NCBI RefSeq assembly: GCF_001905595.1
Contig: NZ_LIXI01000008.1
Coordinates: forward strand, 277,465 to 341,464
Length of the DNA: 64,000 nt
Direction of reading: 5' to 3'
From: Streptomyces sp. CB00316
Lineage (GTDB): Bacteria; Actinomycetota; Actinomycetes; Streptomycetales; Streptomycetaceae
Shown here: positions 50,333 through 58,676 of the stretch, one piece after another
How the letters are laid out: every line of letters begins with the position of its first letter
Position numbering within the stretch: position 1 is the stretch's first letter
The notes under the pieces: generated by a model
What the model was told of the DNA's origin: nothing
Seen by the model: the letters and a program-made list of their open reading frames with translations, nothing else
Database searches by the model: none
Translations under genes and position numbers: made by a program

Positions 50333-51697
50333 ATGACCGCCCGCCCGATTTCCGAGACCGTCGCGTCGCTGATGCCCCGTGCGCGGGCGGAGCTCGCCGA
50401 GCTGGTCGCGTTCCCGTCGGTGGCGGACCCCGCGCAGTTCCCCAGGAGCGGGTGCGAGGCCGCGGCGAACTGGGTCGCGGACGCCCTGCGCGCCGAGGAC
50501 TTCACGGACGTCGCCCTCCTCGACACCCCCGACGGCACGCAGTCGGTCTACGGTTTCCTGCCCGGCCCGGCCGGTGCTCCGACCGTACTGCTCTACGCCC
50601 ACTACGACGTGCAGCCGCCGCTGGACGAGTCGGCGTGGCTCTCCCCGCCGTTCGAGCTGACCGAGCGCGACGGGCGCTGGTACGGCCGGGGTGCGGCGGA
50701 CTGCAAGGGCGGGTTCATCATGCACCTGCTCGTGCTGCGCGCCCTCAAGGCGAACGGGGGTGTCCCGGTGTCGGTGAAGGTGATCGCCGAGGGTTCCGAG
50801 GAGCAGGGCACCGGCGGTCTGGAGCGGTACGCGGAGGCGCACCCGGAGCTGCTGGCGGCCGACACGATCGTCATCGGCGACACGGGGAACTTCCGGGTCG
50901 GGCTGCCGACGGTCACGGCGACGCTGCGCGGGATGACGATGCTGCGGGTGCAGCTCGACACCCTCGAAGGGAACCTGCACTCGGGGCAGTTCGGCGGCGC
51001 CGCCCCCGACGCGCTGGCCGCGATGATCCAGCTGCTCGCCTCCCTGCGTGACGAGAACGGGACGACGACGGTCGACGGCCTGACCGGGGACGCCGACTGG
51101 GACGGACTGCACTACCCGGAGGCGGAGTTCCGGCAGGACGCCAAGGTGCTGGACGGGGTCGAGCTGATCGGTACGGGGACGGTCGCCGACCGGATCTGGG
51201 CGCGCCCGGCCGTCACCGTCATCGGCATCGACTGCCCGCCGGTCGTCGGCTCCACGCCGTCCGTGCAGGCGAGCGCGCGGGCCCAGATCAGCCTGCGGGT
51301 ACCGCCCGGCCACGACGCCGCCGAGGCGACGAAGCTGCTCACCGCCCACCTGGAGTCGCACGCCCCGTGGGGCGCGCGGGTCGCGGTGGAGCAGGTGGGC
51401 CAGGGCCAGCCGTTCCGCGCCGACATGAGCAGCCCGGCGTACGCGGCGATGGCGGCCGCGATGCGGGACGCCTACCCGGGTCAGGAGATGCAGTCCTGCG
51501 GCATGGGCGGCTCGATCCCGCTCTGCAACACCCTGGCGTCGCTCTACCCGCAGGCGGAGATCCTGCTCATCGGCCTGAGCGAGCCCGAGGCGCAGATCCA
51601 CGCGGTGAACGAGAGCGTGTCGCCCGAGGAGCTGGAACGGATGTCGGTGACCGAGGCGCTGTTCCTGCGCAACTACGCGGAGTCCAAGAAGGCCTGA
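50333..51697 (+). CDS. M20-family metallopeptidase (dipeptidase)
   Basis: 454 aa from ATG 50333, with GAGGAG 8 nt upstream. The metal site is intact: YAHYDVQPPLDESAW (His and the following Asp), YGRGAADCKGG (bridging Asp), EGSEEQGTGGLE (catalytic and metal Glu), IVIGDTGNF (metal Asp), and a terminal SCGMGGSIPL plus HAVNESV (His). LHSGQFGGAAPDAL marks the lid-domain start. Cytosolic nonspecific dipeptidase/carnosinase-like peptidase. It begins about 195 bp from the divergent reductase gene. Confidence 0.94.
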   Translation: MTARPISETVASLMPRARAELAELVAFPSVADPAQFPRSGCEAAANWVADALRAEDFTDVALLDTPDGTQSVYGFLPGPAGAPTVLLYAHYDVQPPLDESAWLSPPFELTERDGRWYGRGAADCKGGFIMHLLVLRALKANGGVPVSVKVIAEGSEEQGTGGLERYAEAHPELLAADTIVIGDTGNFRVGLPTVTATLRGMTMLRVQLDTLEGNLHSGQFGGAAPDALAAMIQLLASLRDENGTTTVDGLTGDADWDGLHYPEAEFRQDAKVLDGVELIGTGTVADRIWARPAVTVIGIDCPPVVGSTPSVQASARAQISLRVPPGHDAAEATKLLTAHLESHAPWGARVAVEQVGQGQPFRADMSSPAYAAMAAAMRDAYPGQEMQSCGMGGSIPLCNTLASLYPQAEILLIGLSEPEAQIHAVNESVSPEELERMSVTEALFLRNYAESKKA

Positions 51698-51824
51698 ACC
51701 TCGCGCACGCCCCCGCGACGGCCTCTCTCGGCCGCCGCCGGGGCACCAGCCACTACGCCCTCGGCGAAGTCGCCGGAAGCGTAGTTCCGCAGGGCGGGTG
51801 CACGTGTCTGCGTACGTTCGCGGC

Positions 51825-52664
51825 ATGGATCTCATCGAGGTACTCACCGGGCACCTGCACATGTTCCGCTTCCGGATCGGCCAGGCCTATCTCTGGCGCG
51901 ACGGGGCGGACCTGACGCTCATCGACGCCGGGGACACCGGGGCGGCGTCCGCGATCGAGGACGCGGTTCGGGGTCTGGGGCTGGACCCCGCCCGGATCGG
52001 CCGCATCGTCCTCACCCACGGCCACCGCGACCACTACGGCGCGGCTCAGGAGCTGGCGGACCGCCACGGCGCCGAGATCCTCGCCCACCCGCTCGACGCG
52101 CCGGTGATCCGGGGCGAGCTCAGCGCACCGGAACCTGACCTGCTCGACTGGGAACGGCCGCTGTACGAGAACGGGCTGACGGTCCCCGAGGCGCCGCCCA
52201 CCCGGGTCGACCGCGAGGTGGCCGACGGCGAGGTGCTGCCGTTCGGCGGCGGCGCCCGGGTGGTCCATGCCCCCGGCCACACGCCGGGCTCCATCGCCCT
52301 CCATCTGCCGCGTCACGGGGTCCTGTTCACCGGGGACTGTGTGGCGAGCGTGGAGGAGGTGATGCTCGGCGTGTTCAACGTGGATCGGGCGCAGGCCCGG
52401 GAGACGTTCCGGCGGCTGGCCGCGCTGGAGGCCCCCACGGTCTGCTTCGGGCACGGCGACCCGCTCACCCAGGACGCGGTGGAGGCCATGCGGGCGGCGG
52501 CGGGCGGGGGAGTATCGGCGGCCTGCCCAACGCGTCATCCATGCGGGGCGTTGAACCCCGTCCCGGGCGTACGCGGACAGCGGTCGAGGGGCGGGCGCTC
52601 AGGTGTGAGCCGACCGCAGCGCGGGGCGTCCCTCAGCCCACCGGGACGCCCGCCTCCAGGTTGA
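51825..52664 (+). CDS. MBL-fold metallo-hydrolase with unusual C-terminal extension
   Basis: 279 aa from ATG 51825 (MDLIEVLTGHLHMFRFRIGQ). Zinc ligands are present: THGHRDHYG, APGHTPGSIALH, FTGDCV and the final His of FGHGDPL. The enzyme domain ends near AMRAAAGG (about residue 230). About 45 further residues (PTRHPCGALNPVPG and so on) are proline- and arginine-rich, without family similarity, and overlap the 3' end of the convergent gene by 32 bp; loss of the original stop is likely. No ribosome site is seen, so the start is provisional. Confidence 0.85.
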   Translation: MDLIEVLTGHLHMFRFRIGQAYLWRDGADLTLIDAGDTGAASAIEDAVRGLGLDPARIGRIVLTHGHRDHYGAAQELADRHGAEILAHPLDAPVIRGELSAPEPDLLDWERPLYENGLTVPEAPPTRVDREVADGEVLPFGGGARVVHAPGHTPGSIALHLPRHGVLFTGDCVASVEEVMLGVFNVDRAQARETFRRLAALEAPTVCFGHGDPLTQDAVEAMRAAAGGGVSAACPTRHPCGALNPVPGVRGQRSRGGRSGVSRPQRGASLSPPGRPPPG

Positions 52665-53670
52665 GCACCGTGGACCGCTCCCGCGCCCGTAGGGCCCAGC
52701 GCAGTCGCTCGTAGCGGGTGGGGGGGAGCATCCCCCTCGCCTCCTCCTCCGTGACGAAGCGCCAGCCGCGCAGTTCGGAGCCGGGGAGCAGGAGGCGGCC
52801 TGCGTCCTCGGAGCGCAGCAGGCCGCCGTCGAAGAGGAAGCGCAGCCCGCCGTAGCCGGGCGGGGCGGGCGGCTCCCAGTCGACGAGGAGCAGCGTGGGG
52901 AGCCGGTCGAGGCGGAGCCCTATCTCCTCGGCCACCTCCCGTATCCCGGCCTGCGCCGGGGCCTCGCCCTCCTCCACGACCCCGCCGGGGAACTCCCAGC
53001 CGGGCTTGTACGTGGGGTCGACGAGGAGCACCCGGTCCTGTTCGTCGAAGAGCAGCACCCCTGCGGCGACGGTCGCGGCGGTCGGCTCGGGGCTCTGGAC
53101 GATCTCGCACGCCCCGGCCGCACCGCTGCGAACGGCTTCGGCGATCCTCTCGGCGGTCTCGCGCGGGGTGAGAGCGCCGTTGTCGACGACATGGGCGTCC
53201 TCGGTGATCCAGCCGAGCGCGTCCCGGTAGGGGCCGATGTGGTCGTACGCCCACCGGTTGACCCGCTCGCTCTGCTCACGGTCGCCGGGGTACTCCATCC
53301 GGCCCGCTATCCGGCTACGCAGGATCGTTTCCTCAGGTGAGAGCAGCACATGCCGGACCGGGATGCGCCGGGAGGCGAGGCCGCCGAATATCTCGTCCCG
53401 GTACTCCTGTCTCAGCAGGGTCATCGGCACCACCAGCACCCCGGGCACCTCGGCCAGCAGCGCGGCCGCCGTGTCCACCACGAGCCGGCGCCAGATCCTC
53501 AGGTCCTGGAAGTCGCCCACCTCGGCCAGCGTCTTCTGGGGCAGCAGTCCGCGCAGCCCCGCCCCGGTGAGCTCCGGGTCGTACAAGGTGCTGTTCGGGA
53601 TCAGATCGATCAGTTCGCCCGCGACGCTGGTCTTGCCCGCGCCGAACGCACCGTTGATCCAGACGATCAC
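52633..53670 (-). CDS. P-loop nucleotide kinase (TmrB-like) fused to NUDIX hydrolase
   Basis: 345 aa from GTG 53670, chosen because GGAG lies 6 nt upstream and the domain begins there. Residues 1-180: IVWINGAFGAGKTSVAGELI (Walker A GAFGAGKT), DPELTGAGLRGLLP and VLLSPEETILRSRIAGR, as in TmrB-type tunicamycin-resistance ATPases. Residues 205-330: a Nudix domain with the box GGVVEEGEAPAQAGIREVAEE followed by IGL. The two halves suggest a coupled phosphorylation/hydrolysis of a nucleotide or nucleoside compound. The biological substrate is unknown. Confidence 0.88.
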   Translation of the reverse strand: MIVWINGAFGAGKTSVAGELIDLIPNSTLYDPELTGAGLRGLLPQKTLAEVGDFQDLRIWRRLVVDTAAALLAEVPGVLVVPMTLLRQEYRDEIFGGLASRRIPVRHVLLSPEETILRSRIAGRMEYPGDREQSERVNRWAYDHIGPYRDALGWITEDAHVVDNGALTPRETAERIAEAVRSGAAGACEIVQSPEPTAATVAAGVLLFDEQDRVLLVDPTYKPGWEFPGGVVEEGEAPAQAGIREVAEEIGLRLDRLPTLLLVDWEPPAPPGYGGLRFLFDGGLLRSEDAGRLLLPGSELRGWRFVTEEEARGMLPPTRYERLRWALRARERSTVLNLEAGVPVG

Positions 53671-54213
53671 TCGTACTCCAGGATGGGAAGGCCGCTGAAC
53701 AGCGGCGGAGCCGGATTCGCAGGGCCGTCCAGGAGAGGCATGGGAAAAGTCGGCGTCCACAGCCCGGCCCCCTGCCTTCTCCCACACTCTCTGGAGATAC
53801 CCAACTATCCGCTCCTCCATCGCGAGTGCTACCTCGCTGTAGGTGCCTCCACTCCGGGCAGCTCATGGCCCATCCGCTCCTCGGCCGCCGGCAGGGCAGG
53901 CCGGGCCCGCCGCGCGTACCGGGGCCGGGACGCGCGCTCCTCGGTGCCGTCCCGGACACGATCCGACAGGCCGTCCGCACCGCGGGACCCAATTCCCCGC
54001 GCGATCTCCCTCGATGGCTGCGCGCAGCTGCCCTCGGGGGTGCTCAGCCGCACCGAGGGTCGGTCACAGACGGTGCCGTTCCGTACCCACGTACCGGGGT
54101 CGGTACCGTCCAGCTCCCGGCGGGCGAGCGTCCGGGGCGCCCTCCGCGATCACCGCCGGCGGTCTCGTCACGGTCGGCGACACGGGACGCTCCCTGCCGG
54201 AACACGAGCCTGC
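53671..54213. other. Intergenic region without a recognised gene
   Basis: About 540 bp. Frames on both strands are open by GC bias but lack consistent third-position preference, starts and family similarity. A short plus-strand stretch near 54147-54200 (ITAGGLVTVGDTGRSLPEHE) has a coding flavour but no beginning or end. I see no RNA gene or strong dyad. Confidence 0.4.
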
Positions 54214-55308
54214 TCAGTGCGTGCTCACCCGGAACGTGCTCAGTACGGCCTTGTGGTCGGTCGGCCAGGTCCAGGTGGGCTCCCAGAACGGGTCCCTGCC
54301 CGATTCCTTCACCCGCCGGCCGCGCACGATGGTGCTGGACGGTCCGACGATCACACTGTCGAGCAGCCGTATCCGGCGGTCGGGGTGGTAGAAGACGAAG
54401 TCGATGCGGTCCCGCTCGTCCGCTTTCGGCGCCCAGGTGAGCTCTCCCACGTCGGCGCCCGGATTGTCGCTCGGCCAGGTGAAGCCCGGGGTGCGCACAG
54501 GGTCGGGGTGGACCACGCGGTAGCTGTCACGGAAGCCGGCGTCCTCGATGGCCTTCGTCGTCGACCACTCGACGACGGTGCCGTTGTGGTCGAACAGGTT
54601 CCGGGTCCGGTGGTTCCAGTCACGGTGCGAGGGCTCGTTGAAGTCGCCGGCCAGTAGGGTGAGCCGCCCTTCGGCGCGCTCTCTCGCAGCGTCCGCGAGC
54701 ACCGTCCTCGTCACCTTCGTGCGCCCCGAAGCCTCGTTGAGCCGCTCGATCAGGCCGACATCGGTGATCGGGCCGGTCGGAATCTCGTTCCAGCCGTATT
54801 CGGAGGTCTCCAGGGGCGCGGGGGTGCCGCCGCCGTATCCACGCGGGAGGTAGTTGGCGTAGTAGCGGTACTCCAGATGCCCGGAGTAGGCCGCGACCTC
54901 AGTGCCGTCGACCGAGATGACCGCCTTCGACCAGGAGGGGAAGGACGCGTGCTCGATGATCGGGTAGCGCGAGATCACCCCGGGGTCGGTCGGATTCCTG
55001 TTGTCGAAGTACGTCAGTCCGCGCGCGGCGAGATCAACCAGGAGGTGGCCCACCCGCTCCGGGTTGGACTCGCTGAGCATCACCACGTCCGGCTCCACCG
55101 CGGCGACGGTGTCGGCGATACCCTCCCGCCCACCGGGTACCCGGCTGCCGCCGAGCCAGATGTTGAACTGCATGACCTTGAGCGTTCGCTTCGTCGGACG
55201 GCGGCGGCTGTGCGCATCCTGAGGCCTGGCCTCGGCGGCGCCCGTTCCCAGCACTCCGGCTCCGACGGTCGCGCCGACCATCCCGAGCAGTTCACGACGC
55301 TTGACCAT
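54214..55308 (-). CDS. Secreted endonuclease/exonuclease/phosphatase-family protein (Tat signal)
   Basis: 364 aa from ATG 55308, with GGAGG 7 nt upstream. The N-terminus KRRELLGMVGATVGAGVLGT is a Tat-type signal (RRELLG) ending at AEA. The EEP fold follows: LKVMQFNIWLGGSRVPGG (metal Asn), DVVMLSESNPERV (Glu), AYSGHLEYRYY, LLAGDFNEPSHRDW (Asp/Asn), RIDFVFYHPD and TDHKAVLSTF (catalytic Asp-His). It is an exported Mg2+-dependent phosphodiesterase or phosphatase, possibly a nuclease or sphingomyelinase relative. Confidence 0.92.
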   Translation of the reverse strand: MVKRRELLGMVGATVGAGVLGTGAAEARPQDAHSRRRPTKRTLKVMQFNIWLGGSRVPGGREGIADTVAAVEPDVVMLSESNPERVGHLLVDLAARGLTYFDNRNPTDPGVISRYPIIEHASFPSWSKAVISVDGTEVAAYSGHLEYRYYANYLPRGYGGGTPAPLETSEYGWNEIPTGPITDVGLIERLNEASGRTKVTRTVLADAARERAEGRLTLLAGDFNEPSHRDWNHRTRNLFDHNGTVVEWSTTKAIEDAGFRDSYRVVHPDPVRTPGFTWPSDNPGADVGELTWAPKADERDRIDFVFYHPDRRIRLLDSVIVGPSSTIVRGRRVKESGRDPFWEPTWTWPTDHKAVLSTFRVSTH

Positions 55309-55422
55309 GCACGACCTCCAGTAGTTGCCATCCCTCCAGGCGCGAGGGCGATGCGGCACGAGCAGGACAAAGTGTCCGGGGCGTTCATGCATGCCGCGTG
55401 AACCTGAAGGCAACCTTCGGAG

Positions 55423-55914
55423 ATGTCCCGTTCAACAGCACTGGCGACCGCTGGAGGTGGGTCAGCGACGGCCCACAGCGACCCGTCGATCGTCTCTCAT
55501 GCCTCGGGGCGCCGTGGAGTCGCCGTACCTGCTCGACAGAAGCGCAGCAACCTGGGAGCGGCGCGAGTCATCGACTACACCCGGACCGAACTGACCGGGA
55601 CAGCCGACCGGTTCGACGTGGTGCTGGACGTGATGGGCAACCTTTCGATCGCGGCAGGCCGACGCCTGCTGAGCCCCGGAGGGGTGTTGCTGCTCGCCGT
55701 CGCGGACCTGGGCGACACGGTCCGCGCCCGGGGCAATGTCTTCGCGGGTCCCGCACCCGAACGGGTCGCGGACTTCGAGTTCCTCCTGCGGCTGGCTGCC
55801 GAGGGCTCGATCTCCGTCGTGATCGACCAGGTCTACGATCTGCGTGACATCGCTGCGGCACATCACCGCGTCGACAGCGGTCGCAAGATCGGCAACATCG
55901 TCGTACGCCCGTAG
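55423..55914 (+). pseudogene. C-terminal fragment of a quinone oxidoreductase-type (MDR) dehydrogenase
   Basis: From about 55501 the frame matches the nucleotide-binding and C-terminal part of zinc-less medium-chain reductases: NLGAARVIDYTRTELTGTAD, RFDVVLDVMGNLSIAAGRRL, LSPGGVLLLAVADLGDT and HHRVDSGRKIGNIVVRP. The N-terminal substrate domain (about 150 residues) and the GxGxxG loop are missing or scrambled (VSHASGRRGVAVPARQKRS). The ATG at 55423 has no properly spaced ribosome site. It is a 5'-truncated gene. Confidence 0.72.
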
Positions 55915-56953
55915 CCCTCGCAGGCGCACACGTCGCCCCCTGCGGCTGATACGAAATCCGTGGCCAGCGCACCCCCGCCACCACCGGCCTTGTCGTCGAG
56001 ACCGCGACACGAGTGGCCGAGGCGTCAGCCCCCCGTGTGGCGGGTGGACCGCGTCCGTTCGCCCCGTTCACACCCGCCGAGCCCGCCTGCTCCGGGACCC
56101 AGGAGGGCCCGCACCCCGCGATGGCGCTGAAGTCCAGGTCCAGTTGGGCGCCTGTCGCACCGGACTTCCGGTGGCGACTCCACCAGGTCCTTCGGCTCGG
56201 AACCGTAGCCCGCTGCGCTGCCAGGCACTACTCCATCCCCCGGGCGAAGCCCGGAAAGGGCACGTCCTGGACCTGTGCCTCGACCACCTGGAGTCAGGTT
56301 CGCCGTCCCTGCCGTCATCGGAAGCCCGCCATCCCCGGCGCGCGGACAGACCGTGCGGGAAGCCGTGTAAGCGATGGTGGAAGCGCTGGAGGGCGGCGGT
56401 CGAAGCGCGCCCGCCAAAGGTGCGCACCCCCTCGGCACGCAGAGGCACTGACGCGCGCCCCCGAGAACTGCCGCGGGACGTCCAGAAGAGTAACGCCCCG
56501 CGGCAGCCGCTCTTCACGGCCCTTCCATCGCGAAGAACGGTGCGGCTCCCCAACTCCAACGGCTAGCCGCAGCCCGTGCGGCGCCTCCTCCAAAGAGCCA
56601 CACACCGGTCATTCGCGACCGGGCGTGCCCCGGATCGGTCGGACCACGAGGAACCCACCGGACGGGCCAAGCCGGCCGTCGGGAGCCACGGCAGAAGGCC
56701 CGGCTGAATCTCTCTCGCCCAACACACCAATCCGGAGTGCCGGTTGCCACGAATAGCGGTCATGACGATCAAAGAGGCGCTCGTGGCCCGACGCGGACCC
56801 GGCGACGCCCCCACCACACCGGGGCGGAACCCGCTGATCGCCTCCCCTCCGTCCCACCGCACTTCCTGACATGAACCTCACTGCACCGGGAGCCCCTCCC
56901 GCAGCCCTCGGTCAGCACTGAGAGCGATCACCCGATTACACAGGAGAATTTCC
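55915..56953. other. Gene-poor kilobase
   Basis: About 1040 bp with open frames on both strands but no consistent codon bias, recognisable family, RNA gene or insertion-sequence end. GC at third positions is mixed in every frame. The last 20 bp carry ACAGGAGAATTTCC, the ribosome site of the fasciclin gene. It follows the truncated reductase, and is most simply read as decayed sequence. Confidence 0.45.
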
Positions 56954-57610
56954 GTGAACGCCTTCCGCTTCCGCCGCGCCGCCATCGCCGTCACCGCAGC
57001 CGTCACCCTGCCCCTCGCAGTGACCGCCTGCGGCGGGGACGACAGATCTTCCGACGCGGCCGCCGACAAGGTCAGCAGCTCCGCGCCCGCCGAGGAGAAG
57101 TCGAGCCCGGCGACGGACGAAAGCACTTCCGTGGACGGACCGTTCGGACCGGCATGCGCATCGGTTCCGCAGGACGGAGCAGGGTCCTTCGACGGCATGG
57201 CCCAGGACCCGGTCGCCACCGCCGCCTCCAACAACCCGGCCCTGTCGACCCTGGTCACCGCGGTGAAGAAGGCCGGGCTCGTCGACACCCTCAACAACGC
57301 CCAGGACATCACCGTGTTCGCGCCGACCAACGACGCCTTCGCCAAGATCCCGAAGGCCGACCTCGACAAGGTCCTGGCCGACAAGGAGATGCTCACCAAC
57401 ATCCTCACCTACCACGTCGTCGGCGAGAAGCTCACCCCGCAGCAGTTGGAGAGCGGCACCTACGAAACCCTCCAGAAGTCCACCCTCGCCACCAAGGGCT
57501 CCGGCGAGGACTACACGGTCAACGACAACTCCAAGGTCGTCTGCGGCGACGTCCCCACCGCCAATGCCACCGTCTACATCGTCGACACCGTCCTGATGCC
57601 CAAGGCATGA
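56954..57610 (+). CDS. Fasciclin-domain lipoprotein
   Basis: 218 aa from GTG 56954, with AGGAGA 8 nt upstream. A basic head and hydrophobic core (RRAAIAVTAAVTLPLAVTAC) end in a lipobox cysteine near residue 25, followed by a Ser/Asp/Glu-rich linker. The fasciclin (FAS1) domain covers about 75-218: SNNPALSTLVTAVKKAGLVD, ITVFAPTNDAFAKIP, LTNILTYHVVGEKLTPQQL and a terminal ATVYIVDTVLMPKA. It is an outer-face adhesion or matrix-type lipoprotein like mycobacterial MPT83. Lnt in this window could mature it. Confidence 0.93.
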   Translation: MNAFRFRRAAIAVTAAVTLPLAVTACGGDDRSSDAAADKVSSSAPAEEKSSPATDESTSVDGPFGPACASVPQDGAGSFDGMAQDPVATAASNNPALSTLVTAVKKAGLVDTLNNAQDITVFAPTNDAFAKIPKADLDKVLADKEMLTNILTYHVVGEKLTPQQLESGTYETLQKSTLATKGSGEDYTVNDNSKVVCGDVPTANATVYIVDTVLMPKA

Positions 57611-57785
57611 CCCCTGATCCCCGCGCCTGACGTGCGGAAATGCGGCCAGCTCCCTCCCTGCGACGTAGCCGAAACCGAAACCGTGGCCTCGTCGATGCCG
57701 CCACTGGTGGCGCAGCCGCACGTTGCAGCACGCGCCCCGGGTCACCTCGTGCGACTCGGGGCCCGCGTAGCCGAAGCCAGGAAGC

Positions 57786-57977
57786 TCAGCCAGGCCGATG
57801 AGCGCGTCGTTCCCGCGATCCGCCGAGGGCCCGTGCGGCGGCTCCGGAGCCCAGTATCGCCAGTCCCACCACGAGAAGAGGGAGGCCGGGGCCCGGAAGG
57901 ACGTACATGAGAGCTCCGGCCGCCGTGGCGACTGCGCCGCCTGACATCAGCACGACGCCCACGGACGATGGGTTCAC
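57786..57977 (-). CDS. Small membrane protein with PGPG motif
   Basis: 63 aa from GTG 57977, with AGGAG 7 nt upstream. Two short membrane helices: VGVVLMSGGAVATAAGALMY and PGPGLPLLVVGLAILGSGAA. The PGPG-x-P-x-x-x-x-G-x-A-x-L turn is that of PGPGW/TIGR02611-like membrane proteins, usually about 60-140 aa. Function unknown. Confidence 0.75.
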   Translation of the reverse strand: MNPSSVGVVLMSGGAVATAAGALMYVLPGPGLPLLVVGLAILGSGAAARALGGSRERRAHRPG

Positions 57978-58423
57978 GTTGATCTCCTGACTGGTGTTGC
58001 TGGAACCTGCCGGCAGGCGACCGGCGCCGTCAGACCGGCGGGCCGGTCAGTATCCCGCGAGAACTTCGATGAGGGAAACGCAGATCATGTGCTGGATCAC
58101 CGTCCACCAGGAGGGCCGACGCGGCGGTTACGCCGCTACCGTTCCTGCCAGCCAACAATCGCGCCGAGGAGCTGGGGGCAAGCGGCGCCCTGCCACCGCT
58201 ACTACGCCTTGCTGCCACCGCCCTCCGGTAAACCGCACGTACTCCCGTTGCCGCTGTGGCCGAGTCGGCTTCGGCGGCCCGGGCATCCGGCCCGATTCGG
58301 GAGAGCCGGCGGTACGAAGCCGGGTTTCGGGGCAGCCGTATCGATGACGAGCGGATCTCGTCGAGCGGACGATCGCCGGGCCCGAAGCACGGGCCGGCGG
58401 CACAGTGCAACTGGGGGTGCGCC
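57978..58423. other. Intergenic region between small genes
   Basis: About 450 bp. The plus-strand ATG at 58088 opens a frame (MCWITVHQEGRRGG) with poor codon bias and no ribosome site, and I do not call it. GGGCCCGAAGCACGGGCC (58378-58395) can fold as a short hairpin just before the next gene. Nothing else is recognisable. Confidence 0.35.
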
Positions 58424-58600
58424 GTGCGGCGGACGATTCTCGAACGGTTTCCGGCCGGAGATCCGCGCGGCAGCCGGGCGGCCGAGGAGTTCGCGGCCGC
58501 GCGCCGCGGGGAGGGCCTGGCGGCGGAGGTCGTGATGAACCTGGACCAGGACGTCTTCCTCGTGGTCGTCCCGCAGCAGCCGGCGGACGCGGGTCGCTGA
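58424..58600 (+). CDS. Small conserved protein, unrecognised
   Basis: 58 aa from GTG 58424, with GGGGG 7 nt upstream. RRTILERFPAGDPRGSRAAE then EFAAARRGEGLAAEVVMNLD and QDVFLVVVPQQ make an alpha-beta fold with strong GC3 bias. Small Streptomyces proteins with the same EGLxxxVxxxLxxDxFLVV ending occur, as far as I recall, but have no known role. A 26-bp-arm terminator follows its stop by 7 bp. Confidence 0.6.
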   Translation: MRRTILERFPAGDPRGSRAAEEFAAARRGEGLAAEVVMNLDQDVFLVVVPQQPADAGR

Positions 58601-58607
58601 GGGGGCG

Positions 58608-58668
58608 CCGTACGGCTCCCGGAGGGAGCCCGGCCTGACGAACCGGGCACCCTCCGGGAGCCGTACGG
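58608..58668. terminator. Very long bidirectional hairpin, 26-bp arms with one mismatch
   Basis: Arms at 58608-58633 and 58643-58668 (CCGTACGGCTCCCGGAGGG followed by AGCCCGG on the left) pair with a single A/A mismatch across the 9-nt loop CCTGACGAA. It separates the convergent small-protein and ROK-kinase genes and is the longest clean stem in the window. No T-tract. Confidence 0.88.
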
Positions 58669-58676
58669 AGGTTGTG

